Counted from the stretch's first letter, positions 16,960 through 26,332 are shown. The stretch: DNA of 64,000 nt from CAZGRP01 sp964527995 (GCA_964527995.1 CAZGRP010000006.1:62001-126000); one strand, 5' to 3'. Numbers and translations are program-made. Notes: generated by a model from the letters alone, not told the origin.

Positions 16960-17967
16960 TCACATGGCGATATGGCTCTGTGCCGGTGTCACGGCGACCA
17001 TCACAACCAGGGCCAGTAGCAGAGCGAGAGAACCCAGGTAGCCCCAGACTACCGTGCCCCGCACAAACCCGGGAAGGCCGGGCCGGCGATCGACAAGAGG
17101 TATGAGGACGAGTCCTGCAAACAGCAAGGTGGGCACCACCAGCACCGACCACAGCCCGAAGAAGTTCTCGAAGGCGTAGAGCCACAGAAACACCCACGGT
17201 GGCTTGGTCAACTCAAGCCCGGTGTACGGTCCGGGAAGAAGTCCAACCGGATAGAGTATGGCCAGAAACGACAGCAGGCCCAGGAAAGCCAGGCTGAATC
17301 CGGTAACTTTCCACATGTGGGCCGAGAACATCACCTGTCGCGTGCTCTTTTGTCCAGGGAGTTCCGACAGCCCATTGATCTTCATGAGGGCCAGGTGCCC
17401 CAAGACCAGCAGGCCGAAAACGAGGGGGAGCACCACCGTGTGAGTGACGAAAAACCGCGCCAGCACCAGAGAGCCGCCAAGGAATGCCGCGACTCCTTCG
17501 CCGACGGGGCCGAGCAGCTTGATCCCGGCCAGAGCATGCTCGTACGCCTCGTAACCCTCCTGGTCCCAGCGCAACACCGTGCCGCTGAAAAAGAGGGTCA
17601 CCACCACCGCCAGCAAGCCAACGCCGAAGAACCAGTTCCACTTGCGCCCCTCGCGGTAGCTGCCGGTCAGCACCGTACGCGTCATGTGGAGGATCATCAG
17701 AAAGATCGCTCCGGCTGCGCTCCAACGGTGCAGCGACCGAATCCACAGGCCGAGGGGGGCCGCCATGAAGGCGGTGAGCGTGCTGCGCGTGTCCGCCAGG
17801 TTCGTGCTGTAGAACAGCGCCATGACGATCCCGGTGAGAAACAGCACTGCAAAGACGACCAGGGTGATCCCGCCCAGGCTGTACCCTAAGGTCAAGGCGT
17901 GCTCGGGCACCGGGTAATCCAGCTCCTTTAACCGCAAGCCGGTAGCATGTGTCGAGCTAGTTGCCAT
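16960..17967 (-). CDS. Cytochrome b/b6-type subunit of a bc complex
   Basis: 335 residues, about eight transmembrane helices. Heme-ligand pairs are visible: LHRWSAAGAIFLMILHMTRTVLTGSYR in helix II and RFFVTHTVVLPLVFGLLVLGH in helix IV. After these four helices the protein continues with subunit-IV-like helices, including GLELTKPPWVFLWLYAFENFFG at the position of the Qo-site PEWY motif, here PPW. So b6 and subunit IV are fused in one chain. The ATG at 17967 uses GGAAGGGGG; it overlaps the upstream gene by 11 bp, suggesting coupling. Confidence 0.88.
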   Translation of the reverse strand: MATSSTHATGLRLKELDYPVPEHALTLGYSLGGITLVVFAVLFLTGIVMALFYSTNLADTRSTLTAFMAAPLGLWIRSLHRWSAAGAIFLMILHMTRTVLTGSYREGRKWNWFFGVGLLAVVVTLFFSGTVLRWDQEGYEAYEHALAGIKLLGPVGEGVAAFLGGSLVLARFFVTHTVVLPLVFGLLVLGHLALMKINGLSELPGQKSTRQVMFSAHMWKVTGFSLAFLGLLSFLAILYPVGLLPGPYTGLELTKPPWVFLWLYAFENFFGLWSVLVVPTLLFAGLVLIPLVDRRPGLPGFVRGTVVWGYLGSLALLLALVVMVAVTPAQSHIAM

Positions 17968-18343
17968 CACTCTGCCCCCTTCCTGCCGCATCGCTGCCCA
18001 CCCCTTTCTTGCGCGGGTAGTAGGCCACGACCAGACCGATCAACGCCAAGCCCAGCGAGGCGACTTTAATCACGGTCGCGGTGGCCGACTTCTTGGTTTC
18101 GGCGATGATCTCATCGATGTCCTTCTGGATGGCTGCTTCGGCGTCTTCCTGGTGCTGCATCATCATCGATTCAGCCATCTCATCGTGACCGGCAGCACTG
18201 TCGGGCATCGCCTGCATCATCGTTTTCGGCGTCACTTTGGCCACCTTGCCTTTGTGATTCTCGTCACCATGACCGAATCCTGTCGCGGTGGCCATAAACA
18301 AGAACATCGTCACGAGCAGGGTTCGGAAGATCAGCGATCTCAT
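17957..18343 (-). CDS. Met/His-rich secreted membrane protein of the bc operon
   Basis: 128 residues: signal-like N terminus (MRSLIFRTLLVTMFLFMATATGFG), a periplasmic segment rich in His, Met, Asp and Glu (HGDENHK, MMQAMPDSAAGHDEMAESMMMQHQEDAEAA) and a C-terminal helix (TATVIKVASLGLALIGLVVAYYPR). The ATG at 18343 has AAGGAG; the longer frame to 18475 is unlikely. Because its stop overlaps the start of cytochrome b, it may be a small subunit or a metal-binding assembly factor for the complex. No family recognised. Confidence 0.72.
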   Translation of the reverse strand: MRSLIFRTLLVTMFLFMATATGFGHGDENHKGKVAKVTPKTMMQAMPDSAAGHDEMAESMMMQHQEDAEAAIQKDIDEIIAETKKSATATVIKVASLGLALIGLVVAYYPRKKGVGSDAAGRGQSDGN

Positions 18344-18535
18344 GAGCTTAGCTCCTTTCGGTTTGGGTTGTGTAACGGTATAGCTATCTGCATCTGCTTT
18401 GTCGTCATTCGCGCTGCGAATGTCCGAACGCCCGAGAGTCCGTTCGCAGGGGTCCAGCACGTTTTTTTTCGACACTCGGCAGACCTCCCTTTCTGCCCAA
18501 AAGTTCCGCCAGCGGGAAGACCGGCTCGGTCGAAG

Positions 18536-21500
18536 TCATGCTGTCACCGGGGCCGCATTCCCCACCACACCGGCCAGACGCCTGGTCTCACCGCCTCTTT
18601 CAACCAGGTAGTAGAAGACCGGCATCGCCAGCAGCGTCAGGATTGTCGAAGTGACCATCCCTCCCACGATGACGATCGCCAGCGGTTTCTGCAACTCCGC
18701 ACCAGAGCCACTGCTCAGCGCCAGCGGCAACAGGCCCACGCCTGTGGTCAGCGCTGTCATCAGCACCGGGCTGATGCGATCGCCAGCACCGCGCAGAATC
18801 GCCTCGACAAGGTCCATCCCCTTGTCCCGCCGCAGAGCGTTAATATGGTCTACAAGAATGATGCCGTTCCGCACCGCGATGCCGAACAACAAGATAAAAC
18901 CTACAAGAGAAGGCACGCTAAGCACGCCGCCGGAAATAAACACGCTGAAGACGCCGCCGACCAGCGCCAGCGGCAGGTTCAACATCACCAGACCACCCAA
19001 CCGCCACGAGCTCAGGCTCATTTGCAGCAGGATGAAGATTGCCACCACGATCAGGAGGGTCTCGATGAGCAGCATCCGCGTCGCCCGCTGCTGGCTTTCG
19101 AACTGGCCTCCGTAGGTAATGAAGTACCCAGGCGGGAAGTCGACCTGCTGCGCGACACGGGCTTCGATCTCCTTCACAAAGCTCCCCAGGTCGCGGCCCT
19201 GGACGTTGCTCTGCACCACGATGCGGCGCATGACGTTCTCGCGATTGATGGTGTTCGGCCCCATTGCCTTCTGAAGTTGCACAACCTGAAACAACGGCAC
19301 TTTGGCACCGGTCGTTGTCGAGATGCGCAGATTTCGGATGCGATCCAGATTCCCGCGGGTCTGGTCATCGACCAGTACCACCAAGTCGTACTGTCTCTGG
19401 CCGAGCACCACCTGGCTTACCACCTCGCCGTTGAAGGCAGTCTGGATGAAGTGAGAAATGTCACGGGTGGTCAAACCATATCGGGCCGCCGCTTCCCTCT
19501 TGACCCGCATGCGCAATTGTGGGATCTCGATCATGACCTGGGGTTCGACCTGCAGGTCGACCACACCGGGCACCTGGGCCACGACATCGCGCACCTGCAT
19601 TGCCTTCTGCCGCAACTCGTTGAGGTCTTGCCCGAAAATCTTGATCGCCACCTGCGCCGTGACCCCAGAAAGCAAATGGTCGATGCGATGTTGGATCGGC
19701 TGACCGATGTTTACGGAAACGCCGGGGAAATCCGCCAACCGCTCCCGCATCGCAGCCAGCAACTCCTCGCGACCGCGGTCGCGTTCCTCGACCGGGAGCA
19801 CGTTGACGAGCATCTCGTTGTAGTATACACCCTCAGCGTGCTCGTCTTGCTCGGCTCTGCCGATGCGATTGCTGATCGAGGTCACCTCCGGAATGGATCG
19901 CAGCACATCCTGGATGTTGAAGCTGATGCGCTTCGACTCCTGCAGAGATGTTCCCGGCGGCATGACGGCGTTCACCACGAACGTACCTTCGTCCAGGATA
20001 GGCAGGAATTCGGTGCCCATGAACGGGATCATGGCCAGGGCGCCGATGATGAGCGCCACCGACCCCGCCAGCACCCACTTCCACCGTCTCATCACGAGTC
20101 GCAGGATCGGGCCGTAAGCCCACTTGATCCACCGCACCACAGGGCTCTCGCCCTCGCGCAGTTTCCTGCCGCGAGTGAGCATCAAGTCGCTCAGCACCGG
20201 CACGATCGTCAGCGCAATGACCAGAGAGGCAGCCATAGCCACCACCACCGCCAGACCAAGGGGATAGAACAGCCGGCCTTCGATTCCGCTCAACGTGAAC
20301 AGCGGCAGGAAAACCAGCACGATGATAATCGTGGCAAAAACGATCGAGGAGCGGATTTCGTTCGACGCACGCAGAACCACCTGCGACGGTGTCTCGGTGA
20401 CCGGTTCGCCTGCCTTCTTCCGCGAAAAGTACTCTCGCAACCGCCGGTAGATGTTTTCGACGTCGATGATGCCGTCGTCCACCACCATACCGACGGAGAT
20501 TGCCAGGCCCGCCAGGGTCATCGTATTCAGGGTGAGGCCGGACCAGTAGAGCACAATGACGGCCAGAATCAGGGACAACGGGATGGCGGTCAGAGAGATG
20601 AACGAAGTGCGGAAGTTGAACAAGAAAATCACCAGAATCACTGTCACCAGAATCGCGCCGTCACGAAATGCCTCCTCGACGGTCTTTACGGCGCGGGCAA
20701 TCAGATCGGCCTGAACGTACTCCGGGATGATGCGCACGCCCTCCGGAAGCGACCGCTGCAGCTCCTGGAAGACGCGCATGATCCGTTCGGTCAGTTGAAA
20801 CGTGTTCGTCTCCGGCTGCTTGGAGACTTTTCCGAGAACGGTCTCCATGCCGTTGAGTGTGCCAGCGCCACGGCGAGCCACAGGCCCGGCGATGCGCACT
20901 GAAGCCACGTCACCGACAACAATAGGTGTGCCGTCGGAGCGGGTAGAAACGACGACGTTCTCAATATCCGCCACCGTGCGGACGCGGCCGAGCCCGCGGA
21001 TAAGAAACTCCTCGTTGGCCGTCAAGAAAAAGCCGCCCGGCGTATTCAGATTGTCCTTCTCCAGGGCACCGCGGACATCAGACAGGCTGAGGTCATAGGC
21101 GAGCAGCCGCTCGGGCTCGACCAACACCTGATACTGTTTCACAAAGCCGCCCTGGTTGATGACGTTGGCGATGCCGCCGGCTGCCTTGAGGCGAAATTGG
21201 ATGATCCAGTCGGCGATGTCGCGCAATTCGAGCGCGGAGTATTTTCCGGACTCATCCACAAGGGCGTATTCTACGATCTCACCCAGCCGAGACGTGATCG
21301 GCGCCATGAAGGGAGGTTCCACCCCATCCGGGAGGCTGGGCACCACCGCCTGCATGCGCTCGGTCACCAATTGCCGGGCGCGGTAGACATCGGTGCCCCA
21401 CTCGAACTCGACAAAAATCACCGAGATGCCGACGCCCGAGGAGGACCGCACCCGTTTGACCTTCGGCACGCCGTTAAACGCACTCTCCAGGGGAAAGGTG

Positions 21501-21694
21501 ACCAGCGTCTCCACCTCCTCCGGCGCGAAACCAGGCGCCTCGGTCATGATGGTGACGCGCGGGTCGTTGATGTCCGGGTAAACGTCGATGGGCAACTCTG
21601 AGAACACACGATAGCCGACGAACAAGATGACCACCGCTCCAACGAGCACCAGAAGTTTGTTCTTCAGCGAGAATGAAATAATGTTCGACCACAT
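18536..21694 (-). CDS. Heavy-metal RND efflux pump (CzcA/CusA type)
   Basis: 1052 residues, normal for the HME family of RND pumps. Family marks include LPIDVYPDINDPRVTIMTEAPGFAPEEVE near the N terminus, GLAISVGMVVDDGIIDVENIYRRL in helix 4, and GIAVRNGIILVDHINALRRD near the C terminus. It exports metal cations from periplasm or cytoplasm through a tripartite complex with the adaptor and TolC-type protein encoded just upstream. Helix 4 lacks the usual Cu/Ag signature, so the substrate (Zn/Co/Cd/Ni or Cu) is open. The ATG at 21694 has AAGGAG. Confidence 0.93.
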   Translation of the reverse strand: MWSNIISFSLKNKLLVLVGAVVILFVGYRVFSELPIDVYPDINDPRVTIMTEAPGFAPEEVETLVTFPLESAFNGVPKVKRVRSSSGVGISVIFVEFEWGTDVYRARQLVTERMQAVVPSLPDGVEPPFMAPITSRLGEIVEYALVDESGKYSALELRDIADWIIQFRLKAAGGIANVINQGGFVKQYQVLVEPERLLAYDLSLSDVRGALEKDNLNTPGGFFLTANEEFLIRGLGRVRTVADIENVVVSTRSDGTPIVVGDVASVRIAGPVARRGAGTLNGMETVLGKVSKQPETNTFQLTERIMRVFQELQRSLPEGVRIIPEYVQADLIARAVKTVEEAFRDGAILVTVILVIFLFNFRTSFISLTAIPLSLILAVIVLYWSGLTLNTMTLAGLAISVGMVVDDGIIDVENIYRRLREYFSRKKAGEPVTETPSQVVLRASNEIRSSIVFATIIIVLVFLPLFTLSGIEGRLFYPLGLAVVVAMAASLVIALTIVPVLSDLMLTRGRKLREGESPVVRWIKWAYGPILRLVMRRWKWVLAGSVALIIGALAMIPFMGTEFLPILDEGTFVVNAVMPPGTSLQESKRISFNIQDVLRSIPEVTSISNRIGRAEQDEHAEGVYYNEMLVNVLPVEERDRGREELLAAMRERLADFPGVSVNIGQPIQHRIDHLLSGVTAQVAIKIFGQDLNELRQKAMQVRDVVAQVPGVVDLQVEPQVMIEIPQLRMRVKREAAARYGLTTRDISHFIQTAFNGEVVSQVVLGQRQYDLVVLVDDQTRGNLDRIRNLRISTTTGAKVPLFQVVQLQKAMGPNTINRENVMRRIVVQSNVQGRDLGSFVKEIEARVAQQVDFPPGYFITYGGQFESQQRATRMLLIETLLIVVAIFILLQMSLSSWRLGGLVMLNLPLALVGGVFSVFISGGVLSVPSLVGFILLFGIAVRNGIILVDHINALRRDKGMDLVEAILRGAGDRISPVLMTALTTGVGLLPLALSSGSGAELQKPLAIVIVGGMVTSTILTLLAMPVFYYLVERGGETRRLAGVVGNAAPVTA

Positions 21695-21772
21695 GCGGGA
21701 CTCCTTCAAGTGAGCGGGGCCGAAACGAACATCAGACCAATGGTGGAAGCCGGGTTCCGAACCCCTGGAGGA

Positions 21773-22960
21773 TCAGTGTGCGTGCGGCTTGCTTTCGTCT
21801 TGAACGCCGCTTGTCTCAGGTCGCCGGGAAAAAGCAAACAGTTCGTGATTTCCGCGAACAACCACCTGCTGGCCGGGTTCGAGTCCGGCCCGAATCTCGA
21901 TGAAAACATCATCCTTGATCCCGGTGGTTACAGGAGTTTTCTGAAACAGGCCTCCGTGCTCGACAAAAACGACACTTTCAGGACCATCCTCAATAACGGC
22001 CTGCTTTGGAACCACCAGTGTTTTTGCTCGCGACGCCACGACAATCGAAAGCTCAGCAAACATCTCCGGCTTCAGATACCTCTTCGTATTGTCAAGGTGC
22101 ACCCAGATTTGGACGGTGCGTTTGTCGGGGTCAAGTGTGTCACTGATGAAAACGATCCTGCCGACGAAGGTTTTCTCGGGATAAGCTGGAAGCCGAACCC
22201 GCACTTGCTGGCCTAGTCGAAGCGACGCGATGTAGGACTCAAACACCTCGCCTTCAACGATCACACTCGCCAGGCTCATGAGTTTGAACAGAGGGGCACT
22301 TGGATCGACCGAAGCGCCCTGGGTCGTGGCACGCTGAACCACCCTGCCCGAGAAGGGTGCATACACGAGCACGCTCGGGATCGGGTCGCCAAACTGACGG
22401 CTCTCGATTTCCGCCAGCTTCTGCCCGGCGGACACGTAGTCGCCTAGCTTTGCGTACAGCGTCTTGACACGACCTGGGATCCGGGTGTTTACAAGAGCTA
22501 CCGAGTCGGGATGGGCGCGGACGATGCCGTTGACTCGAATCACTTCATCGATGGAACGGAACTCGGCGGCCACCATCCGCAGGCCGATATTGCGCCTGGC
22601 CTGGTCACTGATGGACAAGCCGGCATCGGCATGTGCTGCAGACTCTGCCTCCTCGTCTGCGTGCGGTGCGGCGGCGGAATCGTCATCGTGCGAGGAGCTT
22701 CCTTCCACCCCCGAGTCGTGCGCCTCTGCCTCCTCCTTCTGATGCGAATTCTCTTCGGCATCGTGATCCGCGCTTTCTTCCGAACCATGATCGTTATCTG
22801 GCGTCTGACGGACCTCACCACTGGCGGCCATCAACAGATCGCCACTTGCCTCCTTGGAACCGGCAGTCCAGAATCCCATCGCAAATCCGCCCGCAACCAA
22901 CACAACCGCCAGCCCAGCCACAAACCAGAGTCGAGTCAGCTTGCTTTCTTTCTTAGCCAT
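21773..22960 (-). CDS. RND efflux adaptor (CzcB/CusB type) with acidic His-rich region
   Basis: 395 residues: membrane anchor (LWFVAGLAVVLVAGGFAMGFW), then about 60 residues dense in His, Asp and Glu (about 50-110, such as EESADHDAEENSH and SSSHDDDSAAAPHADEE), then the periplasmic adaptor fold: lipoyl/hairpin region with RVKTLYAKLGDYVSAGQKLAEIES, beta-barrel region and C-terminal GLEPGQQVVVRGNHELFAF. The acidic His-rich segment suggests periplasmic capture of divalent cations. GAGGAG precedes the ATG. Middle gene of the czc operon. Confidence 0.92.
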   Translation of the reverse strand: MAKKESKLTRLWFVAGLAVVLVAGGFAMGFWTAGSKEASGDLLMAASGEVRQTPDNDHGSEESADHDAEENSHQKEEAEAHDSGVEGSSSHDDDSAAAPHADEEAESAAHADAGLSISDQARRNIGLRMVAAEFRSIDEVIRVNGIVRAHPDSVALVNTRIPGRVKTLYAKLGDYVSAGQKLAEIESRQFGDPIPSVLVYAPFSGRVVQRATTQGASVDPSAPLFKLMSLASVIVEGEVFESYIASLRLGQQVRVRLPAYPEKTFVGRIVFISDTLDPDKRTVQIWVHLDNTKRYLKPEMFAELSIVVASRAKTLVVPKQAVIEDGPESVVFVEHGGLFQKTPVTTGIKDDVFIEIRAGLEPGQQVVVRGNHELFAFSRRPETSGVQDESKPHAH

Positions 22961-22984
22961 GATTCTGCTCCTCTTGTCAGCTTC

Positions 22985-24259
22985 CTATTCGAGATCCTTC
23001 AACGGCATGCCCACGGCACGTGCCAGTTCGATCAGGGCAGCCTGATAGCTGAACAGCGCATCGAGATAGTTGTTTTGCGTTTCAACAAAGGTGCGCTGGG
23101 CGGTAATGACGGACAGAATTCCCACTTCACCGATCTGATAAGCTCGCCGAACCAGGTTCAGGTTCTCTGCCACCGGCTTGAGAATGCCTCGTTGCATCAG
23201 CTCGACTTCCTTTTTGGCCAGCAGCACCTCGGTGTACGCCGCGGCCACCTCTTTCCGGACCACCGTGCGAAGGTAGGCGCTGCGATTCTCCGCAACCCTC
23301 TGCCGCGCCTGTGACAAGGCGATGCGTCCCTGGTTGCGGTTGAAGAGCTTGATCGGGATGGAGAAAAAGCCCCCAATCCTGTTCTTGTCTTGTTCGCGGT
23401 CGTAGAGGAACGAGAACTGCAAATCAGGAAGGCGCTGGGCGCGCGCCAGGGAAATCTGACTGCTTGCAGCCTGACGTTCGAACTCCACACCTCGCAAATC
23501 GCGCCGCTGCACGAACGCAGCGGCTGTCAATCGCTCCAGGTTGATCTTCACAGATTCGAACCGCAGGCTGTCGGCGACCGTGAAGGGGGTCTCCGGCGGA
23601 CGGCCAAGCAGGGTATTCAGGCCGTACTTGGCAATCTCAAGCTGATTGGCCAGCCTCGTCCGCTGGCGCAACGCCCGTTGATATTCCACCTCGGCAAATC
23701 TGACATCGAACTCGGGACTGTATCCCTCTCGAAACTTCCCTGCGGTCAGCTTGGCCAGATCACGCGTCAGGCCAAGAACCTGCTCGGCGAGGTCGAATTT
23801 CTGGTGGAGAAGCACGATCTGGTAGAAGCTCCTGCGGACATCCATCTCCAGAATCCACTTCTGGAAACCGATTGCGGCGCTGACCCTGCCGATGTTCGCA
23901 GAAGCGACCTGTTTGCGGTAGCCGCGCTGGCCGCCAATCTCAAACCGCTGTGACAACGCAAACGAATACTCCGCCGATCGTGCCGTCGTCAGACCACGAG
24001 AGCGGGAGTTGAACACTTGAAGCGACAATTCTGGATTGTACGGAAAGAGACCGGCCGTGGTCAATTGCCCCTGAGCGATTCCGAGCGTGCTTTCGGCCGA
24101 TTTCAGGCCGAGGTTGTTCTCCAGCGCAATGGCCACGGCCGCGTCGGCAGTCAGTACCTTTACACCATCGGTTGCGGGGGGAGATTGAGCCAGAAGGCCT
24201 GGGACAGCCCAGATCATGGTCAGCACGGAAAGCAACGGGAAGATGATCACTCTTATCAT
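22985..24259 (-). CDS. TolC/CzcC-type outer-membrane efflux protein
   Basis: 424 residues with a signal peptide (MIRVIIFPLLSVLTMIWAVPGLLAQ) and two TolC-like repeats rich in long helices (NLGLKSAESTLGIAQGQL, ARQRVAENRSAYLRTVVRKEVAAAYTEVLLAKKEVEL). The ATG at 24259 has AGAGGT upstream; the frame extending to 24316 is not the start. It is the first gene of the efflux operon, about 87 nt after the expected sigma-54 start, and its product forms the outer-membrane channel of the tripartite pump. Confidence 0.9.
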   Translation of the reverse strand: MIRVIIFPLLSVLTMIWAVPGLLAQSPPATDGVKVLTADAAVAIALENNLGLKSAESTLGIAQGQLTTAGLFPYNPELSLQVFNSRSRGLTTARSAEYSFALSQRFEIGGQRGYRKQVASANIGRVSAAIGFQKWILEMDVRRSFYQIVLLHQKFDLAEQVLGLTRDLAKLTAGKFREGYSPEFDVRFAEVEYQRALRQRTRLANQLEIAKYGLNTLLGRPPETPFTVADSLRFESVKINLERLTAAAFVQRRDLRGVEFERQAASSQISLARAQRLPDLQFSFLYDREQDKNRIGGFFSIPIKLFNRNQGRIALSQARQRVAENRSAYLRTVVRKEVAAAYTEVLLAKKEVELMQRGILKPVAENLNLVRRAYQIGEVGILSVITAQRTFVETQNNYLDALFSYQAALIELARAVGMPLKDLE

Positions 24260-24358
24260 TTGTACCTCTGAGTCAGGTCGAGTACGGGTGTCGGGAGTCG
24301 ACGCGCCCATCTTCAATGAGATGGGGCGACGAGTGGCCGGCGAGTGCTTCCCTGTTAC

Positions 24359-24373
24359 TCAAATGTCATGCCA
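24359..24373 (-). promoter_or_regulatory. Sigma-54 promoter of the czc efflux operon
   Basis: Reverse strand TGGCATGACATTTGA: correct -24 TGGCATG and correct spacing; -12 reads TTGA instead of TTGC. Start near 24347. The position between the regulator gene and the efflux operon and the inverted repeat about 130 bp upstream support the call. Confidence 0.65.
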
Positions 24374-24458
24374 GCGAGGACTATGGATGGATTTCGAATT
24401 TTGAGGCTAAGATCGGGCAGTCAGGTGGGGTCGACGAAAGGCAGGAGGTTGGAAACGT

Positions 24459-24491
24459 GTGGCATTTGCTACGCCGCGTAGCATTTGCCAC
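24459..24491. promoter_or_regulatory. Inverted-repeat activator site (UAS) for the czc operon
   Basis: GTGGCATTTGCTACG (24459-24473), 3 nt, CGTAGCATTTGCCAC (24477-24491); the arms are inverted copies at 13 of 15 positions. The centre lies about 130 bp before the expected sigma-54 start and 19 bp past the stop of an NtrC-type regulator gene. Probably the binding site of that regulator. Confidence 0.65.
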
Positions 24492-24509
24492 GCTGGATGC
24501 AAGGAAATC

Positions 24510-25871
24510 TCACACTTTGGAGGTCATACCGTACTTCTCCAGTCGGTAGATCAACGTATGCCGGCTGATTCCCAGAAGCTCGGCAGCGCGGGTCTGGTTG
24601 CCGCCGGCCTTCCGCAGCGCTTTCTGAATCAGGTCTTTCTCCAGCGCTTCGAGAGAAATCCCTTCCTCCGGAATTTCGATGTCCAGAGTGCCGTTGCTCG
24701 GCCGAGTGGAGGAATTGAGGCTGTCGGGCAAATGCTCCGGGTAGATATCGCCACCTTCGCTGAGGATGACGGCTCTCTCCACGACGTTCTCCAACTCGCG
24801 GACGTTGCCGGCCCAATGATAGCGCGTCAGCAGTTCGAAGGCCTTTGGCGTGACCCTGACGCGGCGATCTGGCGCAAGCCTCTTGAGAAAGTGCTCAACC
24901 AGAAGCGGGATGTCCTCGCGTCGCTGTCGCAGCGGCGGCAGCTCGATCGGAAAAACATTGAGTCGATAGTAGAGGTCCTGGCGGAACTCCCCGGCCTCGA
25001 TGGCGCTCTGCAAGTCCCGGTTCGTCGCCGCAATGATGCGCACGTCCACTGGGATGTCGCGCTCATCTCCGACCGGCGTGATCGTGCGCTCTTGCAAGAC
25101 GCGCAACAGCTTCACCTGGGTCTCCAGGGGCACGTCGCCGATCTCATCGAGGAAAAGCGTGCCGCCGTCGGCCAACTCGAATTTACCCTTCTTGTCGCGG
25201 AAGGCGCCGGTAAAGCTGCCCTTCTTGTGGCCGAATAGCTCACTGGCCACCAGGTCCTTTGGAAGGGTGCTGCAGTCTACGGCAATGAACGGCTTGCCGC
25301 GGCGCGGGCTGCTGTAGTGGATGGCCCGCGCCACCAGTTCCTTGCCAGTGCCGGTTTCGCCGGTGATCAGCACATTCGCATCGCTCTTCGCCACTTTGCG
25401 CACCAAAGTGTAGACCTGCTGCATCGCCAGGCTCTTGCCCACCAGCCGGTCGAGGCTGTACTTCTCCGACAATTCATGGCGCAGGAGGCGGTTCTCGGCC
25501 AGCAGTTCTCCAAAGCGCAGGGCGTTGCTGACCGTGATCACCAGCTCCTCGTTGTCGATGGGCTTGGTGATGAAATCGTACGCCCCACGCTTCATTGCCT
25601 CGACGGCGCGTTCCACCGTCCCGAAAGCGGTGATGATCACCAGAACCACGTCGGGGTGGTACTTCTTGATCTCCGAAAGCAGCTTCATACCATCCCCGTT
25701 GGGCATCTGCAAGTCAGTGATGACCAGATCGCAGTCGTGTTCATGGAGGAAGCGCTGACACGAGGGAGCGTCGTGAAAGACGACCACCTCGTGTCCTTGC
25801 TCCTCGAGGATGAAGGCCAGCATTTTGGCCAGGTTCTTGTCGTCATCGACGACGGCAATTTTCTTAGGCAT
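24510..25871 (-). CDS. NtrC-family sigma-54 response regulator (metal-efflux associated)
   Basis: 453 residues: receiver domain with the acidic pocket VVDDD and phospho-acceptor Asp53 in LVITDLQMP; AAA+ domain with Walker A GETGTGKE, the sigma-54 contact loop GSFTGA (Ser instead of the usual Ala) and Walker B GGTLFLDEIGD; C-terminal Fis-type helix-turn-helix GGNQTRAAELLGISRHTLIYRLEKYGM. It activates sigma-54 promoters on phosphorylation. The neighbouring kinase (26333-27763) is the likely partner and the downstream czc operon the likely target (inference from position). Confidence 0.95.
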   Translation of the reverse strand: MPKKIAVVDDDKNLAKMLAFILEEQGHEVVVFHDAPSCQRFLHEHDCDLVITDLQMPNGDGMKLLSEIKKYHPDVVLVIITAFGTVERAVEAMKRGAYDFITKPIDNEELVITVSNALRFGELLAENRLLRHELSEKYSLDRLVGKSLAMQQVYTLVRKVAKSDANVLITGETGTGKELVARAIHYSSPRRGKPFIAVDCSTLPKDLVASELFGHKKGSFTGAFRDKKGKFELADGGTLFLDEIGDVPLETQVKLLRVLQERTITPVGDERDIPVDVRIIAATNRDLQSAIEAGEFRQDLYYRLNVFPIELPPLRQRREDIPLLVEHFLKRLAPDRRVRVTPKAFELLTRYHWAGNVRELENVVERAVILSEGGDIYPEHLPDSLNSSTRPSNGTLDIEIPEEGISLEALEKDLIQKALRKAGGNQTRAAELLGISRHTLIYRLEKYGMTSKV

Positions 25872-25961
25872 AGTTAGATTTCCGGCGGGCGACGCGAACG
25901 TCGCCTCTCATCAGTTGTCTGTTGACCACGGAATTCTCACGGAACGGCACGGAAGCCACTT

Positions 25962-25976
25962 GCAAAAGCTGGGCCA
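25962..25976 (-). promoter_or_regulatory. Possible sigma-54 promoter of the regulator gene
   Basis: Reverse strand TGGCCCAGCTTTTGC, differing from consensus only by C for A in the -24 box; spacing is correct. It would place the start about 80 nt upstream of 25871 and suggests autoactivation. Weaker case than the others. Confidence 0.4.
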
Positions 25977-26126
25977 AAGGGAGATCACTTACCCATCACG
26001 GTACCTCCGGGCCGAAGGTCAAGCGTGGTCTCTTCTCAAGCGAGACGACTTGTAGTGCCGACGAAGCTCCGAGAATCCACCGCAGCGTTCTAAATGTCAT
26101 CTCGGCAATCACGCCCTATCCGATCA

Positions 26127-26177
26127 ATCCGCTGAATCCGTTTACGAAAAAAACTACTGTAGGCGGATGCAGCGGAT
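26127..26177. repeat. Stem-loop repeat in the kinase-regulator spacer
   Basis: ATCCGCTGAATCCG (26127-26140) and CGGATGCAGCGGAT (26164-26177) are inverted copies with one mismatch around a 23 nt A-rich loop. It lies in the 461 bp spacer 25872-26332, in which I see no convincing gene. It may be a small interspersed element. Confidence 0.45.
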
Positions 26178-26332
26178 CAAGCGAAACGAAGTGGAGCGAA
26201 GCGAAGAATCGCCGGGCACAAATGCACAACCACGTCGGAACCGCTCATCGACGGACTGAAAAACTGGCTACGAACGGAAGCCGTGAGAATGCCCGTCCTT
26301 CCGCGGTAAGCATGCCTGTTACGTGAACCGGG

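Noticed and set aside
25922..26326. Plus-strand open frame of 134 codons between kinase and regulator
   Set aside because: Composition is unlike the neighbours, no start signal, and it spans the stem-loop repeat and a sigma-54-like element.
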